Source: Kiritimatiellia bacterium (GTDB lineage: Bacteria; Verrucomicrobiota; Kiritimatiellia; RFP12; DVOR01). From it: DNA of 15,275 nucleotides. Below are positions 5,482 through 12,561 of this stretch, piece by piece. How positions within the stretch are numbered: the first letter of the stretch is position 1; every line of letters begins with the position of its first letter. Below the pieces are notes generated by a model. That model had not been told where the DNA came from. It saw only the letters and a list, made by a program, of their open reading frames with translations, and did no database searches. The position numbers were made by a program, and so were the translations under genes. The stretch is taken from assembly GCA_900771325.1 (NCBI GenBank), contig CAAGNN010000101.1, positions 1-15,275 on the forward strand, read 5' to 3'.

Positions 5482-8400
5482 TTACGCGTCTTCTGCGGCC
5501 ATCAGATAGGTTGCGGTCTGCGCCTCGTCATAACTGAGCGCCTGTTCTTCCGTATGGAAATCGGCGATTCCAAGGCCGGAATACCGCTCGAAGAAGGCCG
5601 TTAGTTTGTCGATGATGCCTTGTTTTCTCGCGGCTCTACCACTCCCACCAAAGCGCGAGAGAGGCGGCATGAGGCGATCGATTTCCGTGCCCGTTGTCTT
5701 CAAGGTGCCATCGCGGAAGGCGTTGGCAACGAACTTCCGGGTTTCATCCTTGCGCAGGCGTTCGCTCGCGATGATGTTGGCCAGGTCGGCCTTTTCCTGC
5801 TCGAGGACAAAGGTGTGCCAATCGGTGAGGACCTGCGTATCCACGTTGACCTGGCTGATGAAGGCCTCGATGAGTTCCTTCTTGCTGCGCAGTTGCAGGC
5901 TGGCATCAACTGCCTTGCGGATAGAGAGCAGGATTTCCTTGTCTTGGCAGTTCCCTGCGTGGTACTTCTCGACCAACATCAGGATGTAGTCGATATTGAT
6001 CTCCACCTGCTTGATAAGCTCAATCTCGAACTCGAGGTCGTCGAGGATGTCTTCCTTCTCCACCTCCACGCGCTTGCGATAGGTGTCATAGAGGTCGAGA
6101 TAGAGGCTCTGGTAATCCTGCAAATCCCGCTCGGCAAACGGGTCCTGCTCCGCGAACTGGTCGAAGGCGGAGAGGATGTTCCGCACGCTGAGGATTGTGC
6201 CGAAGAGGCGGATAAAGTCCTTCTCCGCGCGCTCTCCGAGGATGGGTTTGCCGAGCGGATACTTGGTCTGCAACTGCTCCAGCAGCTCGAGATAGCCCGG
6301 ATGCTCTTTGCCGAGATGGTCGGTGTAGCCCTGCCAGTAATCCTTGAAGCTCTTGAGCAACACCACGCCGCTTGCGTTCCTGTCGCCAAAGAGGGCGATG
6401 GCCTCCTCGGTGGCCTGCTGCAAATCCCGGAAGCAGACGATGTTGCCATAGGTCTTCACGGAGTTGAGAATGCGGTTGGTCCTGGAATAGGCTTGAATGA
6501 GCCCGTGCATCTTCAGGTTCTTATCCACCCAAAGGGTATTGAGCGTGGTGGCATCGAAGCCCGTGAGGAACATATTCACGACAATCAGCAAATCCACCTC
6601 GCGCCGCTTCACGCGCAAAGAGACATCCGTGTAGTACTGCTGGAAGCGCTCGGCGGAGGTGTCAAAGTTGGTGTGGAAGGTGGCGTTGTAATCTTGAATA
6701 GCGCTCTCCAGGAAGTCGCGGGCGCTCGGGTCCAGCCCCTCGACTCCGAAGCCCTCCTCCTGCAGCCAATCTTCGGGGTCCTCGGCGTTTGCGGCATAAC
6801 TGAAAATCGTCGCGATGGTCAGCCGACGGTGGCTCTCGGCAATCGCCTTCCGGAAGGCCGTGTAATACTTCATTGCCATTGGGATGGAGCTGACGGCAAA
6901 GAGGGCATTGAAGCCCGCCAAGCGCTTGTCCGCCAAGGTATAGAAGCTGTTGCGCTTGGTCTTCTGGTCAAAGTGCTCCAAGGTGTACTGGACAATCTTC
7001 CGGATGCGCTCGGGGGCGCCCATCGCCCGCTCGATGTCGATGGCCGAGACCTGCTTGTCCTTGATCTGCGCCTTCTCCTTGAGCGTGTTCACGTAGTCGA
7101 TGCGGAAGGGCAACACATTGCCGTCGTTGATGGCATCGACAATGGTGTAGGCGTGGAGTTGGTCGCCGAAGGTCTGCGGCGTGGTCGCCATTCCCGGCTG
7201 CGCGCCCCGCCCGGCATTGGCGGCAAAGATGGGCGTGCCGGTAAAGCCGAAGAGCGCGAACTGCTTGAACGCCCGGGTAATCTTTTTGTGCATCTCCCCG
7301 AACTGACTGCGGTGGCACTCGTCAAAGATAATCACGCAGCGCTTGTTGAAGACCGCGTGCCCCTTGTTCTGGGTCACGAAGTGATCCAACTTCTGAATGG
7401 TGGTGATGATAATCTTGTAGGGGTGGAAGCCGCCGCGCTCGTCCCGATCCTCCAACTGCCGCTGCAAGACCCTGGTGGAGGTGTTGCTATTGGCGCACCC
7501 CTCCTCGAAGCGGTTGTATTCCCGCATCGTCTGATAATCCAGGTCCTTGCGATCCACCACAAAGAGGACCTTCTCCACCCCCGGGTACGCGGAAGCGAGC
7601 TGGGCAGTCTTGAAGGAGGTCAACGTCTTCCCGCTGCCCGTGGTGTGCCAGATATACCCTCCGGCCGCGCGCGTGCCCAACATCTGCCGATGGTTGCTCG
7701 CCACCTCAATCCGGTTCAGAATCCGCTCTGTCGCCGCAATCTGATAGGGCCGCATCACCAACAACAGCGCTTCGGTCGTAAAGATGCAATACTTCGTCAG
7801 CACATTCAGAATGGTATGCTTGGCCAGGAAGGTCTTGGTAAAGTCCACCAAGTCGGCAATTACCCGGTTGTTGCCATCGCTCCAAAAGGAGGTAAACTCA
7901 AAGCTGTTGCTCGTCTTCTTCGAGCGCTGCCGCGTTGCCGGGCCCATCTCCTGGAGGTGACGGTTCCGGGTGGTATTGGAGTAATACTTGGTGTGCGTGC
8001 CGTTGGAGATAATGAAGATTTGCACATACTCATACAAGCCGCTCGCCGCCCAAAAGCTCTCCCGCTGATAGCGCTTGATCTGGTTGAAGGCCTCGCGAAT
8101 GGCCACGCCACGGCGCTTCAACTCCACATGCACCAACGGCAGACCGTTGACGAGGATCGTCACATCGTAGCGCGTCCTGTGCGTGCCCGCGGCCTCCGCG
8201 TACTGGTTAATCACCTGCAAACAATTGTTGTGAATCTGCTTTTTGTCGAGGAGCAGGATGTTCTTACTCGTCCCGTCATCCCGGCGAAGCACCTTGATGT
8301 GGTCGGTCTGAATCGTCCGGCTCTTCTCGAGAATCCCCTCGTTGGCGTTGGCCAGCGTCCCCTCGAAAAAGCGCTTCCACTCGCCATCGCTAAAGGTGTA

Positions 8401-8616
8401 GCCATTCAACCGCTCCAACTGCCGCCGCAAGTTGGCAATCAGCTCGCCCTCGCAATGGATCTCCAAATACGCATAGCCCTGCTCGGTCAGCAAGCGAATA
8501 AACTCCGCCTCAAGCGCCGCCTCGCTCTGAAAGCGCTCCGAGCGCGCGCTAATCGGCGTCCACGCCGCAACCACCGTGCTCTCTTCGCTCACCGCAATCG
8601 GGTTATACCGGCTCAT
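5482..8616 (-). CDS. hsdR: Type I restriction endonuclease subunit R
   Basis: The 1044-residue protein is the motor and nuclease subunit that translocates DNA past the methylase-specificity complex and cuts it. Visible in order: the PD-(D/E)xK nuclease with D151 and E165-x-K167 in RYDVTILVNGLPLVHVELK; SF2 helicase motif I (Walker A) TTGSGKT at 325-331; FVVDRKDLDYQT; motif II DECH at 432-435; motif III FTGTP at 458-462; and motif VI QAYSRTNR in the second RecA domain, followed by a long helical C-terminus. Size matches the type IC family (EcoR124I HsdR is about 1,040 residues). Its ATG overlaps the hsdS stop as ATGA, with GGAGGGCG upstream, so it is translationally coupled and last in the hsdM-hsdS-hsdR operon. 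All key motifs are intact, so it is expected to be functional. Confidence 0.97.
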   Translation of the reverse strand: MSRYNPIAVSEESTVVAAWTPISARSERFQSEAALEAEFIRLLTEQGYAYLEIHCEGELIANLRRQLERLNGYTFSDGEWKRFFEGTLANANEGILEKSRTIQTDHIKVLRRDDGTSKNILLLDKKQIHNNCLQVINQYAEAAGTHRTRYDVTILVNGLPLVHVELKRRGVAIREAFNQIKRYQRESFWAASGLYEYVQIFIISNGTHTKYYSNTTRNRHLQEMGPATRQRSKKTSNSFEFTSFWSDGNNRVIADLVDFTKTFLAKHTILNVLTKYCIFTTEALLLVMRPYQIAATERILNRIEVASNHRQMLGTRAAGGYIWHTTGSGKTLTSFKTAQLASAYPGVEKVLFVVDRKDLDYQTMREYNRFEEGCANSNTSTRVLQRQLEDRDERGGFHPYKIIITTIQKLDHFVTQNKGHAVFNKRCVIIFDECHRSQFGEMHKKITRAFKQFALFGFTGTPIFAANAGRGAQPGMATTPQTFGDQLHAYTIVDAINDGNVLPFRIDYVNTLKEKAQIKDKQVSAIDIERAMGAPERIRKIVQYTLEHFDQKTKRNSFYTLADKRLAGFNALFAVSSIPMAMKYYTAFRKAIAESHRRLTIATIFSYAANAEDPEDWLQEEGFGVEGLDPSARDFLESAIQDYNATFHTNFDTSAERFQQYYTDVSLRVKRREVDLLIVVNMFLTGFDATTLNTLWVDKNLKMHGLIQAYSRTNRILNSVKTYGNIVCFRDLQQATEEAIALFGDRNASGVVLLKSFKDYWQGYTDHLGKEHPGYLELLEQLQTKYPLGKPILGERAEKDFIRLFGTILSVRNILSAFDQFAEQDPFAERDLQDYQSLYLDLYDTYRKRVEVEKEDILDDLEFEIELIKQVEINIDYILMLVEKYHAGNCQDKEILLSIRKAVDASLQLRSKKELIEAFISQVNVDTQVLTDWHTFVLEQEKADLANIIASERLRKDETRKFVANAFRDGTLKTTGTEIDRLMPPLSRFGGSGRAARKQGIIDKLTAFFERYSGLGIADFHTEEQALSYDEAQTATYLMAAEDA

Positions 8617-9785
8617 ACACTCGCCCTCCGAAAGGTCAACAATTGATCCCGATAGTATGCATACTGCCTCCGCCTCGCCTCAATCTCCGCCGGCAACCCC
8701 GCCGACAAATCACTGCACAGCGCCTCAAAACGATCCAAAATAGAAACAATCCGCGCCTGCACCTCCAGCGGCGGAACGGGAATTGCGTACCGCATAACCG
8801 CGTCTTTATCACCTCGAGGCATCTTTGCACCCTTGGAATGCTGCGTAGCATAATTGAAAAACGCTTCTGAACTCAACAGCACAAACAAGTATCTAGGATT
8901 TAATTTGTCAGAACTTGTTCGTACCACAAGAACGTCTCCATTCGTTCCACCCTCATTGTCAGCAAACCATATCTTTCTCAGATACGGCCTTATGTTACCA
9001 ATAAGAATATCGTTTCTGTGATATTTCACAAGTCTGCCACTCGCAGGAACACGAGAAGCCAAGACTTTTCCTCTCTTCTGCTGTAAAAGGTTGTCTACCC
9101 CAATGTAGTTATCCACATCAACGCAAGCCGCATCAATACGCTCTTTTGAATACTGCGCAACATCACTTAATGCAACTACAGGCACCTCCTCCCCGAAGGT
9201 CAGCAATTGGTCCCGATAATACTCATACTGTTTCTTTCTCGCTGTAAGCTCCGCTGTAAGCTCCGCTGTAAGCTCCGCTGTAAGCTCCGTGAAATTGTCC
9301 AGAATACGGACAATTTCACGCTGCACAGGCAGCGGGGGAACAGGGATAGAAAAATCTTCTGTCACTGAAAGTGAAATCTGTGGCAATGATCCCATACCAG
9401 AGGCCGCCTCTCTAAAATGCTGAACACTGTTCTTCAGAACATAATAGAGAAACTTTACGGCAATCTGATTTTCCGCAGTATATGCCCACATCTCATGCTT
9501 GAATGTAAATGGCTTATCATAGTAAACAGCATCGATTACGCCCCGTGATTGCACCAACACAGCGGGAACCCGCGTGATGTTCGCATTTGGGATGTCTTTC
9601 TCAAAAGCGTTAATAACAGTTCTTCCTCCAGCAAACACTCGAATATTCCCATCGGGATTCTCGATTTCTTTCATTTTGCCAGCGGTGATCGGTGTGCCTT
9701 TGATTCTTCTATAGACTTCCTTGATTTTCTTATACTCCACCCCATTGGGACAGAGTTCCTGGAGCAAGTCGGCCAGTCGGCTCAT
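8613..9785 (-). CDS. hsdS: Type I restriction-modification specificity subunit S
   Basis: The 390-residue DNA-recognition subunit has two target-recognition domains (about residues 15-150 and 205-335). Each is followed by a conserved helical spacer: PVQREIVRILDNFTELTA...RKKQYEYYRDQLLTF (152-197) and EVQARIVSILDRFEAL...RRRQYAYYRDQLLTF (341-385). Each recognition domain reads one half of a bipartite target, and the spacer sets the gap. The central spacer holds four tandem ELTA units, as in EcoR124I-type HsdS. Start and stop overlap hsdM and hsdR as ATGA. The recognition-domain DNA is clearly more AT-rich than the flanking hsd genes, fitting acquisition of new specificity by recombination. No second hsdS or invertase is present in the window. 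Confidence 0.96.
   Translation of the reverse strand: MSRLADLLQELCPNGVEYKKIKEVYRRIKGTPITAGKMKEIENPDGNIRVFAGGRTVINAFEKDIPNANITRVPAVLVQSRGVIDAVYYDKPFTFKHEMWAYTAENQIAVKFLYYVLKNSVQHFREAASGMGSLPQISLSVTEDFSIPVPPLPVQREIVRILDNFTELTAELTAELTAELTARKKQYEYYRDQLLTFGEEVPVVALSDVAQYSKERIDAACVDVDNYIGVDNLLQQKRGKVLASRVPASGRLVKYHRNDILIGNIRPYLRKIWFADNEGGTNGDVLVVRTSSDKLNPRYLFVLLSSEAFFNYATQHSKGAKMPRGDKDAVMRYAIPVPPLEVQARIVSILDRFEALCSDLSAGLPAEIEARRRQYAYYRDQLLTFRRASV
9241..9288. repeat. Four tandem 12-bp repeats in hsdS (ELTA/TAEL spacer)
   Basis: GCTGTAAGCTCC is present four times in perfect tandem on the plus strand, encoding ELTA-ELTA-ELTA-ELTA (residues 167-182) on the minus strand. A change of one unit keeps the frame and adds or removes four residues between the two recognition domains. 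In EcoR124I and its variant with one more TAEL unit, exactly this difference changes the non-specific spacer of the target site. Confidence 0.95.
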
Positions 9786-11350
9786 TCTGTCACCCCGATT
9801 TCCGCGATGATTTTGTCGATTTCGGCACGCAGGGCGTGCTCCCGGGCGACGATTTGCTCAAGCTCGGCGTTGAGCTTGGCGATGTCAATCTGCTCGCGCG
9901 TCTCCTCGGCCTCCACATAGGTCGAGACCGACAAGTTGTACGCCCGCTCGGCCACCTCCTCGTAACTCGCCAGATGGGCCACATGCGCCACCTCGGCGCG
10001 CGCGGCAAAGGTGGCCACAATCCGGTCGATATGCTCCGGTGTGAGCCGGTTGTTGTTCGTCACCTTAATGCATTCGCGCGAGGCATCGATGAAGAGGAGT
10101 TTGTTATCGGCCTTGCCCCGCTTGAGGACCATAATGCACGTGGCAATCGACGTGCCGAAGAAGAGGTTGCTCGGCAGCTGGATAATGCAGTCGATGAAGT
10201 TGTTATCCACCAGATAGCGCCGAATCTTCTGCTCGGCCCCGCCGCGATACAAAATGCCCGGAAAGCAGACAATCGCCGCCGTCCCCCCCGTGGCAAGCCA
10301 CGAGAGCGCGTGCATCACAAAGGCCAAATCGGCCTTCGACTTCGGCGCCAGCACCCCCGCCGGCGAAAAACGCGGGTCGCCCATCAGCAGCGGATTGCCG
10401 TCCCCCGCCCACTTGATCGAATAGGGCGGATTGGAGACAATCAACTCAAAGGGCTCATCATCCCAATGCTGCGGCGCGGTCAGCGTGTCCTCGCAGGCAA
10501 TATTGAAGTGGTCAAAGCCAATATCGTGCAAGAACATATTGATGCGGCAAAGATTGTAGGTGGTCACATTGATTTCCTGCCCGTAGAAACCGTTGCGCAC
10601 GGCCTCCTTGCCAAGCACCTTCTCCGCCTTCAGCAACAGCGACCCCGACCCGCACGCCGGGTCGTAAACCTTGTTAATCTCGCGCTTGCCCACCGTGCCC
10701 AGCCGCGTCAGCAACTCGGAGACATCCGCCGGCGTAAAGAACTCGCCGCCCGACTTGCCCGCGCTCGAAGCGTACATCGTCATCAAATATTCGTAGGCAT
10801 CGCCAAAGGCATCAATCTGATGCTCCTTCACATCGCCCAGGGCCATCGCGGCCACGCCATGGAGCAGCTTGGCCAGGCGCTCGTTGCGCTTGGAAACCGT
10901 GGCGCCGAGCTTGTTGCTATTCACATCAAAGTCGTTAAAGAGCCCGGCAAAACTACCCTCGGAAGAAGCCCCCCTGGCAGAAGCCTCGATGTGGTTAAAG
11001 ACCCGCTCCAGCGTCTCGTTCAGATTTTCATCCCCGTCCGCCCGCCGGTTGACATTGCAGAAGAGCTCCGAAGGCAAAATGAAAAAGCCCTTCTCCTCCA
11101 CCAAGCCCTCCCGGGCCTCCTCGGCCTCCTCATCCGAATACGCCGCGTAATCAAACCCCGCATTCCCGGCCGCCAACTCCCCCGCATTGATATAGTTCGC
11201 CAGATTTTCGGAAATGTATCGGTAAAACATCGTCCCCAGCACATAATTCTTAAAGTCCCAACCATCCACCGCCCCCCGAAGCTCATCGGCAATCGACCAA
11301 ATCGCCCGATGCAACTCCTCGCGCTCCTGTTCCTTCTTGGTATCAACCAT
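9782..11350 (-). CDS. hsdM: Type I DNA methyltransferase subunit M
   Basis: The 522-residue subunit transfers methyl groups from S-adenosylmethionine to adenine N6 in the HsdS target. The N-terminal helical HsdM_N domain contains LRGAVDGWDFKNYVLGTMFYRY (about 25-45). GEFFTP is at 202-207, the SAM-binding motif I DPACGSG at 230-236, and the catalytic motif IV NPPY at 307-310. A coiled C-terminus (residues about 485-520, EETREQIDIAKLNAELEQI) would contact HsdS. ATG 11350 has AAGGAGAG 3 bases upstream, and an extended -10 promoter lies just before it. Length matches type IC HsdM (about 520). First gene of the operon; its stop overlaps the hsdS start. Complete. Confidence 0.97.
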   Translation of the reverse strand: MVDTKKEQEREELHRAIWSIADELRGAVDGWDFKNYVLGTMFYRYISENLANYINAGELAAGNAGFDYAAYSDEEAEEAREGLVEEKGFFILPSELFCNVNRRADGDENLNETLERVFNHIEASARGASSEGSFAGLFNDFDVNSNKLGATVSKRNERLAKLLHGVAAMALGDVKEHQIDAFGDAYEYLMTMYASSAGKSGGEFFTPADVSELLTRLGTVGKREINKVYDPACGSGSLLLKAEKVLGKEAVRNGFYGQEINVTTYNLCRINMFLHDIGFDHFNIACEDTLTAPQHWDDEPFELIVSNPPYSIKWAGDGNPLLMGDPRFSPAGVLAPKSKADLAFVMHALSWLATGGTAAIVCFPGILYRGGAEQKIRRYLVDNNFIDCIIQLPSNLFFGTSIATCIMVLKRGKADNKLLFIDASRECIKVTNNNRLTPEHIDRIVATFAARAEVAHVAHLASYEEVAERAYNLSVSTYVEAEETREQIDIAKLNAELEQIVAREHALRAEIDKIIAEIGVTE

Positions 11351-11371
11351 AGTCTCTCCTTCTCATCGTAG

Positions 11372-11377
11372 AGTATA
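11372..11377 (-). promoter_or_regulatory. Extended -10 promoter of the hsd operon
   Basis: On the minus strand TGC-TATACT ends 21 bases before ATG 11350, giving a short leader with ribosome site AAGGAGAG. The TG one base upstream of the hexamer is the extended -10 signature; no good -35 hexamer is found at 16-18 bp, and the upstream sequence is repeat-derived. Confidence 0.6.
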
Positions 11378-11408
11378 GCACAAAAAGTAGTCGACAGTCG
11401 TCAGTCGT

Positions 11409-11443
11409 CAAGTCCGAGCAACGCGAGGAGCTATGTCATCGTC
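11409..11443 (-). repeat. 35-bp inverted repeat, right arm, bracketing hsd operon
   Basis: Exact reverse complement of 5351-5385 (starts CAAGTCCGAGCAACGCGAGG). It sits about 30 bp upstream of the hsdM -10 hexamer, so the two arms enclose the complete promoter-to-stop hsd operon. Confidence 0.92.
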
Positions 11444-11535
11444 GTCAGGACGCTGACGCGACGGGCAAACCTTTGGCCAGTGAAGGTGAACCTCACGGCT
11501 TCTAACGCTTGCCTCTCCGTCGCGGCTCGCCGCGC

Positions 11536-11556
11536 ACTGTCCACTGTCCACTGTCC
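11536..11556. repeat. Heptamer tandem repeat ACTGTCC x3
   Basis: Three perfect ACTGTCC units, continued by degenerate GCTGTCTGCTC into copy 2 of the 59-bp repeat. The same 12 bases ACTGTCCACTGT occur at 5389-5400 next to the left 35-bp arm, showing that both boundaries of the hsd module carry the same low-complexity tail. Confidence 0.8.
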
Positions 11557-11564
11557 GCTGTCTG

Positions 11565-11623
11565 CTCTTTCTCGGGTTCATTCACTTCTAATGAATGCGA
11601 CTTCGCCCAAAACTGGCGCAACT
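11565..11623 (+). repeat. 59-bp dispersed direct repeat, copy 2
   Basis: Begins CTCTTTCTCGGGTTCATTC and ends CCAAAACTGGCGCAACT. Same orientation as copies 1 and 3, with 3 differences from copy 1 and 2 from copy 3. It sits between the hsd operon and phd-doc, about 40-70 bp upstream of the phd promoter. Confidence 0.9.
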
Positions 11624-11661
11624 TTTTCAACTTTTTTGCGCTCTAGCCTCGTTATGACATT

Positions 11662-11699
11662 GAAAGCGGTTGCTTTCTAGGTTAAATATCGCCTATAAT
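11662..11699 (+). promoter_or_regulatory. Promoter and operator of phd-doc
   Basis: -35 TTGCTT (11670-11675), an 18-bp spacer and a perfect -10 TATAAT (11694-11699) precede phd. A perfect inverted repeat GAAAGC-GGTT-GCTTTC (11662-11677) overlaps the -35. Phd family antitoxins repress their own operons by binding palindromes at the promoter, so this is the likely operator (inference). Ribosome site AAAAGGAGG (11706-11714) lies 4 bases before ATG 11719. Confidence 0.75.
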
Positions 11700-11718
11700 T
11701 CGTGTAAAAGGAGGTTCT

Positions 11719-11961
11719 ATGAAACTGGACACGAACGAAATCGTGAGTATGACGGCTGCCAACCAGAACTTCTCGGCGGTCGCACGGTTGGTCGATCGCT
11801 ATGGCAAGGCGGTCATCTTCAAGAATAATCAACCCAAGTACGTGGTCCTCGACATCCACAACGGCGACTATTTTGAGTTGACTGATGACGAGAAGATCGA
11901 CCTCGCCGCCAAGCGCGTGATGGCCAAATGCAAACCCGCTCTCATCGAGTTGGCCAAATGA
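11719..11961 (+). CDS. phd: Type II antitoxin, Phd/YefM family
   Basis: The 80-residue antitoxin has a Phd/YefM-type N-terminal DNA-binding and dimerisation domain (DTNEIVSMTAANQNFSAVAR, GKAVIFKNNQPKYVVLDI). An acidic/helical C-terminus (DDEKIDLAAKRVMAKCKPALIELAK) would fold onto and block the Doc toxin. Family members also act as autorepressors together with the toxin, consistent with the palindrome over the promoter. ATG 11719 has a strong ribosome site, and the stop codon overlaps the doc start as ATGA, the usual antitoxin-first order. Slightly longer than P1 Phd (73 residues). Complete and probably functional. Confidence 0.94.
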   Translation: MKLDTNEIVSMTAANQNFSAVARLVDRYGKAVIFKNNQPKYVVLDIHNGDYFELTDDEKIDLAAKRVMAKCKPALIELAK

Positions 11962-12338
11962 TTAAGTTCACCAAAGAGAAAATCCTCCTGCTCCACCAAC
12001 TTATCGCCCAGGAGACTGGCGGCGATGTTGGCTTGCGCGATCAGGCGTTGCTGGAATCGGCCATTGAAAGCGCCTTTGCCACCTTTGATGGACAAGACCT
12101 CTACCCAACCAAGGAGGCAAAGGCCGCCCGCTTGGGCTACGCACTCATCTCCAACCACGCCTTTCTCGACGGCAATAAACGCATTGGCGTCTATGTGATG
12201 CTCACCTTCTTGGAAGTCAATGGCATTCGCCTAGACTATACGCCCGACGAAGTCGTGACCATCGCGCTCTCCATCGCTGCAGGAAAGATGGATTGCGAGG
12301 CCCTCCACACCTGGATCCTCGCCCACCGCACACCCTAA
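11958..12338 (+). CDS. doc: Type II toxin, Doc (Fic-fold death-on-curing protein)
   Basis: The 126-residue protein is the same length as P1 Doc. The Fic-core motif is H67-A-F-L-D71-G-N73-K74-R75 (HAFLDGNKRIG), the Doc variant in which Lys replaces the Gly of AMP-transferring Fic enzymes. P1 Doc phosphorylates elongation factor EF-Tu and stops translation. Residues 30-60 (LLESAIESAFATF...TKEAKAARLGYALISN) match the family's first helices. I chose ATG 11958 (overlapping the phd stop, TGATTAAG) over an upstream in-frame ATG at 11928, which would overlap phd by 34 bases and add ten unrelated residues. In a defence island it may act as an abortive-infection or island-stabilising module. Confidence 0.95.
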   Translation: MIKFTKEKILLLHQLIAQETGGDVGLRDQALLESAIESAFATFDGQDLYPTKEAKAARLGYALISNHAFLDGNKRIGVYVMLTFLEVNGIRLDYTPDEVVTIALSIAAGKMDCEALHTWILAHRTP

Positions 12339-12373
12339 GCCGCCGCAACCTTGCGTGCCAACACGATCCCCTA

Positions 12374-12396
12374 AAGACACAAGTCTTCCTTTTTTT
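12374..12396 (+). terminator. Intrinsic terminator after phd-doc
   Basis: AAGAC-ACAA-GTCTT forms a 5-bp stem with a 4-base loop, followed by CC and seven T, 36 bp after the doc stop codon. The stem is short but the T-run is convincing. Confidence 0.6.
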
Positions 12397-12412
12397 ACAA
12401 ACTTTTTTCGTT

Positions 12413-12471
12413 CTCTTTCTCGGGTTCATTCACTTCTAATGAATGCGACTTCGCTAAAAACTGGCGCAACT
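12413..12471 (+). repeat. 59-bp dispersed direct repeat, copy 3
   Basis: Begins CTCTTTCTCGGGTTCATTC and ends TAAAAACTGGCGCAACT. Two differences from copy 2. It lies between the phd-doc terminator and the promoter of the ATPase-RloB pair. Confidence 0.9.
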
Positions 12472-12480
12472 CTCTAATAT

Positions 12481-12507
12481 GAAAGATACGAAAAAATCGT
12501 ATCTTTC
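12481..12507. promoter_or_regulatory. Perfect 11-bp hairpin next to the ATPase promoter
   Basis: GAAAGATACGA-AAAAA-TCGTATCTTTC is a perfect 11-bp inverted repeat with a 5-base A loop, ending one base before the TTGACG -35 hexamer. Its place, directly upstream of a promoter and downstream of copy 3, suits an operator or an upstream-insulating element; no T-run follows, so a simple terminator is less likely. Confidence 0.65.
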
Positions 12508-12536
12508 TTGACGAAAGAGTGGGCATTTGGTAGTCT
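12508..12536 (+). promoter_or_regulatory. Predicted promoter of the ATPase-rloB operon
   Basis: -35 TTGACG (12508-12513), exactly 17 bp spacing, then -10 TAGTCT (12531-12536), a weak hexamer. It is followed 25 bp later by the ATPase start with AAAGGAG. Weak basal activity would suit a regulated defence gene (inference). Confidence 0.45.
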
Positions 12537-12561
12537 GAGTTTGATTTGGAAAGGAGTTGAT

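Larger units (their letters stand above)
11351..11718. other. 368-bp divergent intergenic region between hsdM and phd
   Basis: Holds the hsdM promoter, the right arm of the 35-bp inverted repeat, a stretch of short tandem heptamers (ACTGTCC three times, 11536-11556), copy 2 of the 59-bp repeat and the phd-doc promoter/operator. No protein gene is supported here. Confidence 0.7.

Noticed and set aside
5620..8646. 1008-aa plus-strand open frame opposite hsdR
   Set aside because: It is antisense to a full HsdR with all catalytic motifs; the composition of GC-rich codons keeps the opposite strand open. It has no recognisable domain or ribosome site.
9836..11371. 511-aa plus-strand open frame opposite hsdM
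   Set aside because: Antisense shadow of a complete HsdM; Arg/Leu/His-rich composition typical of reverse-frame translation.
11928..12338. Longer Doc starting at 11928
   Set aside because: It would overlap phd by 34 bases and add ten residues (MQTRSHRVGQ) absent from the family; ATG 11958 gives the usual 126 residues and an ATGA junction.
4932..12471. The 59-bp repeats as integron attC sites
   Set aside because: They lie between cassettes and contain short hairpins, but no GTTRRRY/RYYYAAC core pair is present. The stems (TTCATT/AATGAA, CGCC/GGCG) are broken by the differences in copies 1 and 3, which argues against folding-dependent recombination sites. The modules also carry their own promoters and differ in orientation.
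12508..12561. N-terminal extension of the ATPase from TTG 12508
   Set aside because: It includes the predicted promoter and lacks a ribosome site, while ATG 12562 has AAAGGAG and starts the conserved RFAIENW segment.
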